Below are positions 16,944-25,304 of a DNA stretch of 44,341 nucleotides, one piece after another (the first letter of the stretch is position 1; every line of letters starts with the position of its first letter). Where the stretch lies: positions 1 through 44,341 of the forward strand of contig JADYXQ010000008.1 of assembly GCA_021772135.1 (NCBI GenBank). Direction: 5' to 3'. Below the pieces are notes generated by a model. The model was not told the DNA's origin. It was given only the letters and a program-made list of their open reading frames with translations, and did no database searches. A program made the position numbers and the translations under genes. Origin of the DNA: Candidatus Obscuribacter sp. (GTDB lineage Bacteria > Cyanobacteriota > Vampirovibrionia > Obscuribacterales > Obscuribacteraceae).

Positions 16944-17147
16944 CTATTCGATAGCCGGAACAACATAAGTCTCGCCTTCATAGACAATTTTGTCGTTGGC
17001 CATAAGCTGCCTGCCGCGCCGCGTTTCGGCTTCGTCATTAACGAATACCTGGCCAGATTGAATCAACTGTTTGGCGTGTCCTCCAGACTGAGCAATGCCA
17101 ATCACTTTCATGAACTGGTCAAGCTGGATTGTTTTTTCATCGTACAT
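16944..17147 (-). CDS. Small S4-domain RNA-binding protein
   Basis: A 67-residue protein from the ATG at 17147, preceded by AAGGTGG at a spacing of 6. A longer frame to 17438 would overlap the divergent receiver gene and shows no homology, so the short start is preferred. Residues from about 13 form an S4 domain (AQSGGHAKQLIQSGQVFVNDE, split here as AQSGGHAKQLI and QSGQVFVNDE, then RRGRQL). Stand-alone S4 proteins of the YaaA/YbcJ type bind structured RNA and often act with ribosomes or RNA decay. It overlaps no neighbour and converges on the frameshifted two-repeat gene. Confidence 0.85.
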   Translation of the reverse strand: MYDEKTIQLDQFMKVIGIAQSGGHAKQLIQSGQVFVNDEAETRRGRQLMANDKIVYEGETYVVPAIE

Positions 17148-17312
17148 GGGCTTCCACCTTAGCTGTCGCTTTACTTTAACATCGCCAGGATAATACGCAA
17201 AATAAAGCAGCGCAAAATTTTTGTCACGAGTAAGCTCAAGTAGTGTTATGTTGTTAAAAGTTGGTAGCGTATTGTCACCCTGGCTTGTTTTACAGATTTC
17301 CACGGTAATAAG

Positions 17313-17777
17313 ATGACGACTGGAAAAATTGAAGAACCACTGATACATCTGCCTCCGACACAGACGTTCAGAATATTGGTGCTGGAGAATCCAGAAAACA
17401 TAGATAAATTGAAAGAAGTCTGCAAGCTTAACGGGCACCAGGTTGTGCCATGTTTTACGATCGGCGAATCAATGCTATTTTTAGATACCAAAGACCATGT
17501 TGATCTGATTATTTCGGCTGTCCATCTTGAAGAAGAGTCAGTATTCGAATTTCTCAATAAAGTAAAAGCACCTCAATCAGTGCACAAAGACGTCGCTTTC
17601 GTCATGCTTTGCATGGAGCCCAACCCACTCGCTTCAGTGATCAATAAATCTACCGAACTGGCCGGAAAACTAATGGGTGCAGATCGATATCTCTATATGC
17701 CTGAATTTGACGCAAATCGCCTTATCGTTGAAATAGCTGACCTTTTGCCGCCTGTGCCCATGAAAGAGCTAGACTAG
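17313..17777 (+). CDS. Receiver-like protein lacking the phospho-acceptor Asp
   Basis: A 154-residue protein with the response-regulator receiver fold. The beta-3 strand VDLIISAVHLEEES has Ala69 where the phosphorylated Asp belongs. The late Lys of the active site is also not evident (DRYLYMPEFD in place of a KP motif). It therefore looks like a pseudo-receiver that signals by binding instead of phosphorylation. It is divergent from the S4 gene and converges on the histidine-kinase operon. Confidence 0.75.
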   Translation: MTTGKIEEPLIHLPPTQTFRILVLENPENIDKLKEVCKLNGHQVVPCFTIGESMLFLDTKDHVDLIISAVHLEEESVFEFLNKVKAPQSVHKDVAFVMLCMEPNPLASVINKSTELAGKLMGADRYLYMPEFDANRLIVEIADLLPPVPMKELD

Positions 17778-17823
17778 CTGGGCTGAAACTGTTTTGAAAG
17801 ACGGTCGCTCTATTATCTCAACA

Positions 17824-17895
17824 GTGATTCTCGGTTGTAGATGCTTGGATTCGTCTCCTTTCTATGTTTTGCCGAAAAGGCAGCCCGAGAATCAC
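17824..17895. repeat. Inverted repeat between convergent signalling genes
   Basis: GTGATTCTCGG (17824-17834) and CCGAGAATCAC (17885-17895) are perfect 11-bp arms separated by 50 bases. A smaller TGCC/GGCA hairpin lies inside. The element fills most of the space between the pseudo-receiver gene and the histidine-kinase stop. It could be a terminator for both or a miniature repeat element. Confidence 0.65.
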
Positions 17896-17898
17896 AAC

Positions 17899-19287
17899 TT
17901 ACTGCGCTGCACTTGGAAACTGAATCGTGATGCAGGTACCTTTTCCAGAGGCTCCGCTGGTTATCTCGCAAGTAGCTCGATGAGCTCCTGCAATCTCTTT
18001 GACGATGGCCAGCCCCAAACCGGTTCCAGGCTTTTCTGTTCCTGCGATACGATAGAACCGCTCATAGACTTTCCCCCGTTCGTCTACAGGAATGCCCGGG
18101 CCATCATCTTCAACCGAGAGAACTGGGCCGCCATTCAAAACGGCTAGTTTGACTACGATTTTCCCGCCGTGGTGCAGATAGAGAATGCTGTTCTCCACCA
18201 GGTTGGAAATTAGCTCTTCTAAGCCAGCCTGATCGCCATAGACCATTGCCGGTTCAGCGGCAGAGAGAAACTCAAATTCGATTTTGTTGCGGATGGCTTG
18301 AGGAACATGAGCTGCTGTAACAGAAGCTGCAATAGCACTGAGGTCGACGTGTGCGAAATTGCGTGAAGCTACTACGCCAGGTTCGGAGCGGGCCAACACC
18401 AGCAATCGATTAACCAATTTACTCATTCTGTTAATGCCTGACTCCAGTTCGGCTAGAACGTCCTGAACGTCTTTATCTTTCACCATTTTGCGAGCAAGGT
18501 CGCAATAGGTCGTGACTACCGCCAGCGGTGTACGCAGCTGGTGGGCGGCATTAGATGTGAATCGTTTTTGCAATTCCAGATCGTCTTCTAGCTGCTTGAG
18601 CAAACGATTAAGCGCTTTAATTAAAGAGTTTACTTCTACTGGCTCGTCTACTTGAAAAAGACTGAGATCGCCAGGCGATCTTGATTCTACAATTTGCTCA
18701 ATTTTCTTCAAAGGGCGCAAACCACGACCGACCCCTATCCAGATTGCAATTGCTCCACAAATAATCAAAGCAAGTTGCGCCAGAAAAATGCTGACTGAAA
18801 TCTGGCTGGCCAGCTCTGTTCTCGCATTACGAGTTTCAGCCGCCTGCACGATAACGTGGTCGACAAATAGGTCAGGCGTTGGCACAAGTAATGTGACAAC
18901 ACGCATCTCTTTTGTACCTTGAAATAGAATTGTTCTAAAAGATGGCTCGTTGTTGACATCAGGTTGTAGCACTGCGGGCGGTGGCGGCAGCAATTTGCCT
19001 CCAGAGATAATCTGACCATCCGGCGCCAAGACCTGAAAATAGAAATCGTCTTGATTATTGTGCCTGAGAATAGCTAAAGCAGCGGGAGGCAAATCAACAG
19101 TTAACTTGTTATCTTTGGCTTTAATGCGCGCCACAACTGAGTCAGCCGAATTTGAAAGCTGCTTGTCATAAATGCTTCGAGCCAGTGTCAAACCGAGAAA
19201 ATATGAGGCTGCGGTGCTAAACAAAGCAAGGCTTAAAAGCGGAATTAATAACCAGATCAGCAGTTGATGCTTAATTGATTTTTTCAT
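17899..19287 (-). CDS. Two-component sensor histidine kinase (QseC/TctE type)
   Basis: A 462-residue protein. Membrane segment near residues 10-32, periplasmic domain of about 130 residues, second membrane segment near 165-187, HAMP region, then the dimerisation box AAHQLRTPLAVV with His249. The ATPase domain has an N-box (LISNLVENS), DDGPGIP and GTGLGLAIV. All catalytic motifs are intact. It is the last gene of a four-gene operon, 3 bases after its OmpR-type partner. The periplasmic ligand cannot be read from the sequence. Confidence 0.93.
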   Translation of the reverse strand: MKKSIKHQLLIWLLIPLLSLALFSTAASYFLGLTLARSIYDKQLSNSADSVVARIKAKDNKLTVDLPPAALAILRHNNQDDFYFQVLAPDGQIISGGKLLPPPPAVLQPDVNNEPSFRTILFQGTKEMRVVTLLVPTPDLFVDHVIVQAAETRNARTELASQISVSIFLAQLALIICGAIAIWIGVGRGLRPLKKIEQIVESRSPGDLSLFQVDEPVEVNSLIKALNRLLKQLEDDLELQKRFTSNAAHQLRTPLAVVTTYCDLARKMVKDKDVQDVLAELESGINRMSKLVNRLLVLARSEPGVVASRNFAHVDLSAIAASVTAAHVPQAIRNKIEFEFLSAAEPAMVYGDQAGLEELISNLVENSILYLHHGGKIVVKLAVLNGGPVLSVEDDGPGIPVDERGKVYERFYRIAGTEKPGTGLGLAIVKEIAGAHRATCEITSGASGKGTCITIQFPSAAQ

Positions 19288-19290
19288 TGT

Positions 19291-19953
19291 CTATTCAATG
19301 ATAAAACCTAAGCCCTTAACCGTTTGAACCACACAGCCTGACTGCTCTAACTTTTTACGCAGGCGATGAATAACGATGTCGAGGGCATTGCTTGACAAAT
19401 CGCGATCCAGCGATGATAGATGCTCGATCAGATCGTTTTTAAATACAACCCGGCCGCGTCTTTGTAATAGCAGTTCCAGCACCAAATATTCGCGCGGTGA
19501 TAGCTCCAGGGGCTGATCGCCCACTGAAAATCGATTTGCCCTTGTGTTCAACGTCAACGAACCACATCGTACTTCAGTTTGATTTGCCCACTTTTCTTTG
19601 CGCAGCAATGCCCTAATACGAGCCTCCAGCTCACCGATATTGAACGGTTTGCATAAATAATCGTTAGCACCCAGATCAAGCCCATGAATGCGATCTTCTG
19701 GAGTATCACGAGCAGTTAATATTAAAACCGGTAACGATTTTCCGTCTCTGCGCAGGTTTGCCAGCACAGTAAGGCCATCACGTTGCGGCAGACCAATGTC
19801 TAATATCAATAAATCGTATAAATTGCACGAGGCGGCAAATTCTGCGTCTATACCGTTATTAGCCGAATCGATAGTGTGCCCGCCATGTTGCAATGTTCGG
19901 GTCAGTCCGTCACTCAGTGATTGATCATCTTCAGCCAATAGAATGTAGGCCAT
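19291..19953 (-). CDS. OmpR-family response regulator
   Basis: A 220-residue protein. Receiver domain with the acidic pair (AEDD, 7-10), phospho-acceptor Asp52 in LILDIGLPQRDG and the KP motif (NDYLCKPFN). A winged-helix DNA-binding domain follows (PREYLVLELLLQRRGR, then SNALDIVIHRLRKKL). It is the cognate partner of the downstream histidine kinase (3-base gap) and follows a receiver-only gene by 3 bases. Confidence 0.95.
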   Translation of the reverse strand: MAYILLAEDDQSLSDGLTRTLQHGGHTIDSANNGIDAEFAASCNLYDLLILDIGLPQRDGLTVLANLRRDGKSLPVLILTARDTPEDRIHGLDLGANDYLCKPFNIGELEARIRALLRKEKWANQTEVRCGSLTLNTRANRFSVGDQPLELSPREYLVLELLLQRRGRVVFKNDLIEHLSSLDRDLSSNALDIVIHRLRKKLEQSGCVVQTVKGLGFIIE

Positions 19954-19956
19954 GGT

Positions 19957-20373
19957 TTATTGACTCGTAGAATTGGCCGCCGCTAAGGAATCAATTGTTG
20001 CAAGAAGAGCGGCCTTGTCTATTATCTCTTGAGAATACCCATAATTGCTTGTACTGAAAAACTTAATTGCTCTGCAGTCGACTCCCACACTATTCAACTT
20101 TATTTTAATTGCAGCCGGCTGTTCTTCATTGATCAAACAAATTGTCGGCAACTTCGCACTCATGGGCTCATTTTGCAAAACTCTCAATCGGTTTAAACCA
20201 GCCAAACACTGGTCACGCAGGTCCACGATAATCATATCGATACAACCATGCTGCAATAGAGTCAGCATGCGATCGTTATCACCAACAAAATGAAGATCCA
20301 GCTCAACCTCGCTAAGCGCCTCCTCCACGCATGAAAGGATCTCTCGACCTTCAATACGAATTAATAGCCTCAT
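19957..20373 (-). CDS. Divergent receiver-domain protein
   Basis: A 138-residue protein resembling a response-regulator receiver. The beta-3 strand DMIIVDLRDQCLAGL keeps the acceptor Asp51, but the N-terminal acidic pair is replaced (LLIRIEGRE), so phosphorylation would be atypical. There is no output domain. It sits between the GT20 gene and the OmpR regulator with gaps of 12 and 3 bases, so it is in the same transcript and may connect the enzyme to the two-component pair. Confidence 0.65.
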   Translation of the reverse strand: MRLLIRIEGREILSCVEEALSEVELDLHFVGDNDRMLTLLQHGCIDMIIVDLRDQCLAGLNRLRVLQNEPMSAKLPTICLINEEQPAAIKIKLNSVGVDCRAIKFFSTSNYGYSQEIIDKAALLATIDSLAAANSTSQ

Positions 20374-20385
20374 TTTTAATACCTG

Positions 20386-21780
20386 TTATCCACAGATTTT
20401 TTCTAAAACCCGGTCTCTCAAAGGCATAGGTTGTCGGCATGCCGACTCAAAAGACTGCCACCAACCCTCAAGTGAGTTGGCCGCCAGACTCTCTTTCATC
20501 TGTCTGAGCCGCCTGTACTTCTCACTTTTACTCATGGTCAGACAAGCCAGAATCGATTGCGCAAATGCGTGCTTATTTTCAGGTTCAATTGGCACGCATT
20601 GATTTCCCAACTCATGCCAGACACCCGCTCCTGATGAGAGCGCTAAAACTCCCCCGCCAAAATCCGACAAAGAGTCCTGCTTAAGGCTCTGGCAGGCGAT
20701 AAATTCTTTGGCTGTCAGATTTAAGCCATCGCGCAGAGGGCTAACAATCATGGCCGCGGCTCGGCTGTAAAGGTTGGCCAGTTCAGCCGATGATCTGGGC
20801 GCATCAATCCACACCAGAGGCCGCCAATGGTCGCTGCCATATTTCAAATTTAAAGTTGAAAGGCGATTTTGACAATCGAGCCAATAATGATCAAATTCAG
20901 GTAAACCAGGACGTGACCGCGTTCCCACCTGCAAAAACGCCACTCGTTCGCGCCACTGCGGATATTGGGCAAAAAACTGATCGATAGCATCGATGCGCTC
21001 TACGATCCCCTTGGCGTAGTCGGCCCGATCAACGCTGAGAATAAATGGAATATTTTCAGGTAAATTGGTTTGAGTATGGAGGCTCTCAACATTGACAAGA
21101 CTATGCCAGAGGTCACTATCAAGTCCCAACGGAGCTACAACAAAACGTGTAGTGTGACCGGGTCCGCCAATTCTATCAAAGCGAGTAATGGCATGGCGGT
21201 CGGTAACGGCATAATGCCTGCTCATATGAGTGCTAACAAAACGGAAAAAGTTCTCTCTGTATTCGTCAGTGTGAAAGCCCACCACCTTTGCATGCAACAA
21301 TCCTTCAGCCAATTCAATCACGGCATCCACATGATCAGGTCGCACATTTTTGGGAAAAGGAACGTGCCAGAAAGCAAAAGTGTCGGCTGCGCCCTGCAAA
21401 AGCTGAGGTGTCAGGGCAAATTGATAGTCATTAACGAAATAGCCCCACCGAGTGGCTGCCCTTCTTAATCTAAAGGCTATTGCGAGATTCAACTCCTTGT
21501 AGCACTGCCTTTCTTCTTCTGAATAGTGAGCAAGATGCGGTAGGTCATGAAGCATGGGCCACAGAAAATTATTACAATATCCGTAGTGCTTAGCGCTTAA
21601 TTCGGCATTAATCAGAATGGTGCTATCAGCGCTCAGAGTGCTTGTGCTTCGCAGATGCTCTCCATCTATATACCACCAATCGCCAGTACCTTGATTTTGA
21701 TGATAAATCTGAGTGATAGCATTGGACACCCCACCTGGGGCATTGGGACCGCGATAAGAAAGTATTTGCATTTGAGCCAC
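20386..21780 (-). CDS. GT20 glycosyltransferase (trehalose-6-phosphate synthase-like)
   Basis: A 464-residue protein. Recognisable GT20 blocks: FLWPMLHDLPH, a GYFVNDYQFAL block in place of VHDYHL, FWHVPFP, VVGFHTDEYRENFFRF, APLGLD, VDRADYAKGI (normally RLDYIKGI) and LRDGLNLTAKEFIACQ. The family transfers glucose from a nucleotide sugar to glucose-6-phosphate (trehalose phosphate) or to glycerol-3-phosphate (glucosylglycerol phosphate). The altered acceptor-side motifs leave the product open. It is the first gene of the operon with a receiver, an OmpR regulator and a histidine kinase, suggesting osmolyte synthesis linked to signalling. No phosphatase partner is nearby. Confidence 0.82.
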   Translation of the reverse strand: MAQMQILSYRGPNAPGGVSNAITQIYHQNQGTGDWWYIDGEHLRSTSTLSADSTILINAELSAKHYGYCNNFLWPMLHDLPHLAHYSEEERQCYKELNLAIAFRLRRAATRWGYFVNDYQFALTPQLLQGAADTFAFWHVPFPKNVRPDHVDAVIELAEGLLHAKVVGFHTDEYRENFFRFVSTHMSRHYAVTDRHAITRFDRIGGPGHTTRFVVAPLGLDSDLWHSLVNVESLHTQTNLPENIPFILSVDRADYAKGIVERIDAIDQFFAQYPQWRERVAFLQVGTRSRPGLPEFDHYWLDCQNRLSTLNLKYGSDHWRPLVWIDAPRSSAELANLYSRAAAMIVSPLRDGLNLTAKEFIACQSLKQDSLSDFGGGVLALSSGAGVWHELGNQCVPIEPENKHAFAQSILACLTMSKSEKYRRLRQMKESLAANSLEGWWQSFESACRQPMPLRDRVLEKICG

Positions 21781-21867
21781 CCGACGTACACGCTGTGAGC
21801 ACTAAAGCCTTTTATGGCGTTAATTTTAGTCTAAGCAGACGGACTTTCAAACGCGTTTCGCAGCTCG

Positions 21868-23025
21868 TTAAACTATAAGATTGGCTGCTTGTTTTCCCAG
21901 CACCATCCCCGGTAATACTCCCAGAGCCCCAAGACCTTGAATGCAAAGCCAGTTTTCACCCTGCGCGGTTATTTCAGGCAGCAAATCGGCAGCGACATGC
22001 AAATCTACGGCCCAACAATATTTCGGGATCTTTTTCAGAGACGGCACCCAGCGCCTGGTGGCGGCAGCCATATTTTTATGATAGGTGGCGTCTAAAGCAT
22101 CTGTGCCCGGAGCACCGTAGCGACCTCCACTGACAGTTAAACAACCATTTCCTGGTCGGTAATCATAGTAAATATAAGGGTTGGCATCCCACCAGACAGG
22201 ACAATTTTCAGGTATTTCAACGTCAAAAGCCAGAGCAAATATGCGCCCTGTAGCATTTTCAATGGGGCCCACTGCCGAAATTACGCTGCGGCAATTGATG
22301 GTTTTTCCGTTTGCTGTCTGAAGGCAATAACCGCCGGCTGACTTTTCTACTTTTTCCACTCTGGCATCGCCATAAATTTGTGCCCCGTGCCTGCGTGCAC
22401 CATTTGCCACCGTAGCCAGCAAAGTGAGGGGATGCACGGCTCCTTCATCCGGTAAAAGCATGGCGGCATGCACATCTTTTACGTCAAGAAAACCACTGGC
22501 CAATTGGTCGACGTCATCTGCACCAATTACTTCAGCACTCATACCCGCTGCCAGCCTGGCTTTTGTCTCACGCGCCAGTCGCTTAGCGGCAGTTTTACTG
22601 GTGGCCAAACACATGGCACCAATGCGACGCACATCAAGCAAGGTTGAAGATTGGCTGGCTTCCGCCAGCACAGCCAGCAGTTCTTCATGGGTTTGCTGCC
22701 ACAATCTTTCTGCTGCACTCCCCTTAGGTGTATAAGTAATCGGCATATTAATACCGGCGCAGAGAATTCCGGCGTTGCGGCCTGAAGCACCCATAGCCAG
22801 CCCGCTCTGTGCCTCTAGCACGACGACGCTGTGCCCGAGGCGAGATGCTTCTTGAGCCGCGCTTAAGCCTGCAATGCCACCACCAATGATGACAATGTCA
22901 TATGAGAGTTTGTCCGGCATTTTGGCGATGGAGGGCAGCTGCAAATGGCTGAGCACCACATCGGCGCAAGTATCACGCCATGGTGCCTGATTAATAGCTG
23001 TAGAGTGACCGTATTGGCGCAACAT
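21868..23025 (-). CDS. FAD-dependent oxidoreductase (DAO family)
   Basis: A 385-residue protein. The Rossmann dinucleotide loop IIGGGIAGLSAAQEA (about residues 46-60) and the ASGRNAGILCAGI block mark the glycine/D-amino-acid oxidase superfamily. The C-terminal GLGALGVLPGMVLGK is the second FAD-contact region. AAGG lies 8 bases before the ATG at 23025, supporting a roughly 35-residue extension before the FAD fold. It probably oxidises an amino acid or amine; the substrate is not deducible. Confidence 0.85.
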   Translation of the reverse strand: MLRQYGHSTAINQAPWRDTCADVVLSHLQLPSIAKMPDKLSYDIVIIGGGIAGLSAAQEASRLGHSVVVLEAQSGLAMGASGRNAGILCAGINMPITYTPKGSAAERLWQQTHEELLAVLAEASQSSTLLDVRRIGAMCLATSKTAAKRLARETKARLAAGMSAEVIGADDVDQLASGFLDVKDVHAAMLLPDEGAVHPLTLLATVANGARRHGAQIYGDARVEKVEKSAGGYCLQTANGKTINCRSVISAVGPIENATGRIFALAFDVEIPENCPVWWDANPYIYYDYRPGNGCLTVSGGRYGAPGTDALDATYHKNMAAATRRWVPSLKKIPKYCWAVDLHVAADLLPEITAQGENWLCIQGLGALGVLPGMVLGKQAANLIV

Positions 23026-23143
23026 TGTAAAGACCTTAGGTTATGCTTTAAGAAGCCATTGAAAGTTTCGGCTATACTCAACCCTGCCCCGACTTTCAGG
23101 CCGGGCAAAGCCCAACAGTAACACCCCAGACAGCAATAAAGAA

Positions 23144-23566
23144 ATGACTGAACAAAAGACAAGAGATCCCAAAGAAGTAGCCACTGCCTATTTTCGCAGT
23201 TTCGAGACTGGAAATAAAGAAGACTCCTGGGCGCCTAAATATGTACAAGAACTCATCTCTGAGGAGCCTGAGACAGGCTGGGACATGGTGCTGCAACTGG
23301 TGACCTCTGCTCCGTCAAAAGATGCTCTGGCTTATGTGGCTGAGGCCGCTCTTGAAGACCTGCTGAAAAACCACGGCAGCGAGCTGATCGACAAAGTAGA
23401 AGGTGAATCGAAGGCCAACGAGCGCTTCCGCTGCACTCTTTCGAATGTCTGGCTCACCGACAGCGACGAAATTTTCCCTCGTTTCAAAGCCTTGCGCAAA
23501 AAATATGGTTTTGACAAGTCTGACCCCTTCGATTCTTTAACAGACGACATGTTCACCAAAGAGTAA
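23144..23566 (+). CDS. DUF6869-like cytosolic protein
   Basis: A 140-residue acidic helical protein with no signal peptide. Its blocks ELISEEPETGWDMVLQLV and LAYVAEAALEDLLKNHG fit a small domain of unknown function (DUF6869-like) found as an orphan or immunity-like protein. I see no partner toxin next to it. Divergent from the FAD oxidoreductase gene. Confidence 0.6.
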   Translation: MTEQKTRDPKEVATAYFRSFETGNKEDSWAPKYVQELISEEPETGWDMVLQLVTSAPSKDALAYVAEAALEDLLKNHGSELIDKVEGESKANERFRCTLSNVWLTDSDEIFPRFKALRKKYGFDKSDPFDSLTDDMFTKE

Positions 23567-23845
23567 GTTACAGCAAACGCCACCGGTGCCTGCTTCTGGG
23601 TTCTTAAGAAATTTCATCCAGAGAAAGCGTTACTGCCCTTTCACTCTTGGGCCTATCTCTCATGAACCGTCTGACAAAAATTCTTGACTGAACCAGTGAA
23701 TCGTTGCATCGATTCAACTATCAGCTTGCGCCATTAGTCACGATCTCAAAAATCCATCAGACGGATATATCAGGCAATCGTTAGATACTGGATGTTCTAG
23801 CGCATGGCCCGCGGTATGCAGTGACTCCATGGCGAGGAATACTAG
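23567..23845. other. Intergenic region upstream of the GH5 gene
   Basis: 279 bases without a credible gene. It contains a 7-bp inverted repeat TGAATCG/CGATTCA (23697-23703 and 23710-23716) around TTGCAT, which could be an operator, and a TTGACT hexamer at about 23684 without a convincing -10 partner. AGGA lies before the GH5 ATG at 23846. Confidence 0.5.
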
Positions 23846-25210
23846 ATGCTAAACAACCGAAACACGTGTCGCTCTGTGCGACATGCTTCTTTGACGCGCC
23901 TTTGTCGTTCATTTTTCCTATCAATATTAGCCTTATGCTGCTCTTCTGTCGTTTATGTCAGCCCAGCACAGGCCGACAATTCCGGCATGAACTTGATTGG
24001 CGTCAACATCTCCGGCGGAGAGTTCAATCCCCTTTACGTACCAGGAATCTACAACACTAACTACGTCTATCCATCACAGTCGGAAATCAATTATTTCGCG
24101 AGCAAAGGAATGACTGTCATTCGCGTGCCATTTTCATGGGAGCGTATGCAGCCAACAGTGAACGGCGCTTTAGACACTGCTGAACTGGCCCGCCTTGATG
24201 CTGTGGTCAACATGTGCACCGCCAAAGGTATGTCGACGGTTCTGGACCCACACAACTATGGTGCCTACCGAAATATCACAGTGGGAGTACCAGGGGGCCA
24301 TCCAAACACTATGTTTGCTGACTTCTGGAAAAAAATGGCCGCACATTACTTGAACAATCCCAAAGTAATTTTGGGTTTGATGAATGAGCCCATCGGACCA
24401 AGCATGACTGCCGCTACATGGCTGGCATCGGCTCAGGCTGCCATTAATGCTATCAGACAAACCGGGTCTAAACATCTCATTTTGGTGCCATCTACTTACT
24501 GGGACCACCCAAAAGATTTTGTGCAAGTCAATGCCGCCACTATGATAAACATTACCGATCCAGGCAACAATTATGCATACGAAGTGCACCAGTATTTAGA
24601 CTATGACGGCTCAGGCACTCACACTGACTATCTCAGCGTCACTGACAGTGTTGCCACCTTGAGCTCCTTCACTGCATGGTGCCGTGCCAATCATCGTACC
24701 GCCTTCTTAGGAGAACTGGGTGTTACCACCGCCCCTGGTGCCCTGGCCGATCTCTCGGCGATGATGCAGTACATGCACGCCAACAAAGATGTATGGAGCG
24801 GTTTTACCTATTGGACGGCCGGCGCCTGGTACCCAACAAATTATATATTCTCCTGTAACCCCATTAACGGCGTCGATACCGAACAGATGAAAACCCTTGT
24901 AGCTAATCTGGGTACGCCAACTCCTACTCCTACTCCTACTCCTACTCCTACTCCAACGCCTACTCCTACTCCTACTCCTACTCCAACGCCTACTCCTACT
25001 CCAACTCCTACGCCTACTCCTACTCCTACTCCTACGCCTACTCCTACTCCTAAGCCTACTCCTACTCCTAAGCCTACTCCTACTCCTACGCCTACTCCTA
25101 AGCCGAATCCCAGACCGACTCCAACCCAGGTGTTCCAGAGTTTGCCCCCGAACGTTCAGGCCGGAATCACCGCACTGGTTAGATTTATACAAGCGCTGTT
25201 TCGTCGGTAA
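23846..25210 (+). CDS. Secreted GH5 glycoside hydrolase with Thr-Pro linker
   Basis: A 454-residue protein. Signal peptide (cleavage near PAQADNS), then a GH5-type (cellulase fold) catalytic domain. [12 protein letters not shown] is the early conserved Arg block, NEP in GLMNEP gives the acid/base Glu181, and FLGELGV gives the nucleophile Glu290. [11 protein letters not shown] is the late aromatic block. After residue 355 comes an almost pure Thr-Pro linker of about 65 residues, with a few Lys near its end, and then a short tail ([20 protein letters not shown]). No carbohydrate-binding domain follows the linker. It probably cleaves beta-glucan or cellulose outside the cell, with the linker and tail as a surface tether. 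Confidence 0.9.
   Translation: MLNNRNTCRSVRHASLTRLCRSFFLSILALCCSSVVYVSPAQADNSGMNLIGVNISGGEFNPLYVPGIYNTNYVYPSQSEINYFASKGMTVIRVPFSWERMQPTVNGALDTAELARLDAVVNMCTAKGMSTVLDPHNYGAYRNITVGVPGGHPNTMFADFWKKMAAHYLNNPKVILGLMNEPIGPSMTAATWLASAQAAINAIRQTGSKHLILVPSTYWDHPKDFVQVNAATMINITDPGNNYAYEVHQYLDYDGSGTHTDYLSVTDSVATLSSFTAWCRANHRTAFLGELGVTTAPGALADLSAMMQYMHANKDVWSGFTYWTAGAWYPTNYIFSCNPINGVDTEQMKTLVANLGTPTPTPTPTPTPTPTPTPTPTPTPTPTPTPTPTPTPTPTPTPTPTPKPTPTPKPTPTPTPTPKPNPRPTPTQVFQSLPPNVQAGITALVRFIQALFRR
24913..25103 (+). repeat. CTCCTA-type hexanucleotide repeat encoding the Thr-Pro linker
   Basis: A tandem array of 6-base units (ACTCCT with ACGCCT and AAGCCT variants) encoding alternating Thr-Pro. The unit is a multiple of three, so copy-number changes would alter linker length without shifting the frame. 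Confidence 0.9.
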
Positions 25211-25304
25211 TAGAAGGCCATAACTTGGTCCATGAGTGCGGGACATTGGAATTCAACCATTGATACCAACGACCGCACTCATGATCGAATATGTGAGGTG
25301 TGGA

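Noticed and set aside
17148..17438. Longer N-terminus for the S4 protein
   Set aside because: It overlaps the divergent receiver gene and has no recognisable domain, whereas the ATG at 17147 has a good ribosome binding site and starts the S4 fold.
24707..25246. Long minus-strand frame rich in Arg-Ser repeats
   Set aside because: It is the complement of the Thr-Pro-coding hexanucleotide repeat of the GH5 gene; the RS pattern is a by-product.
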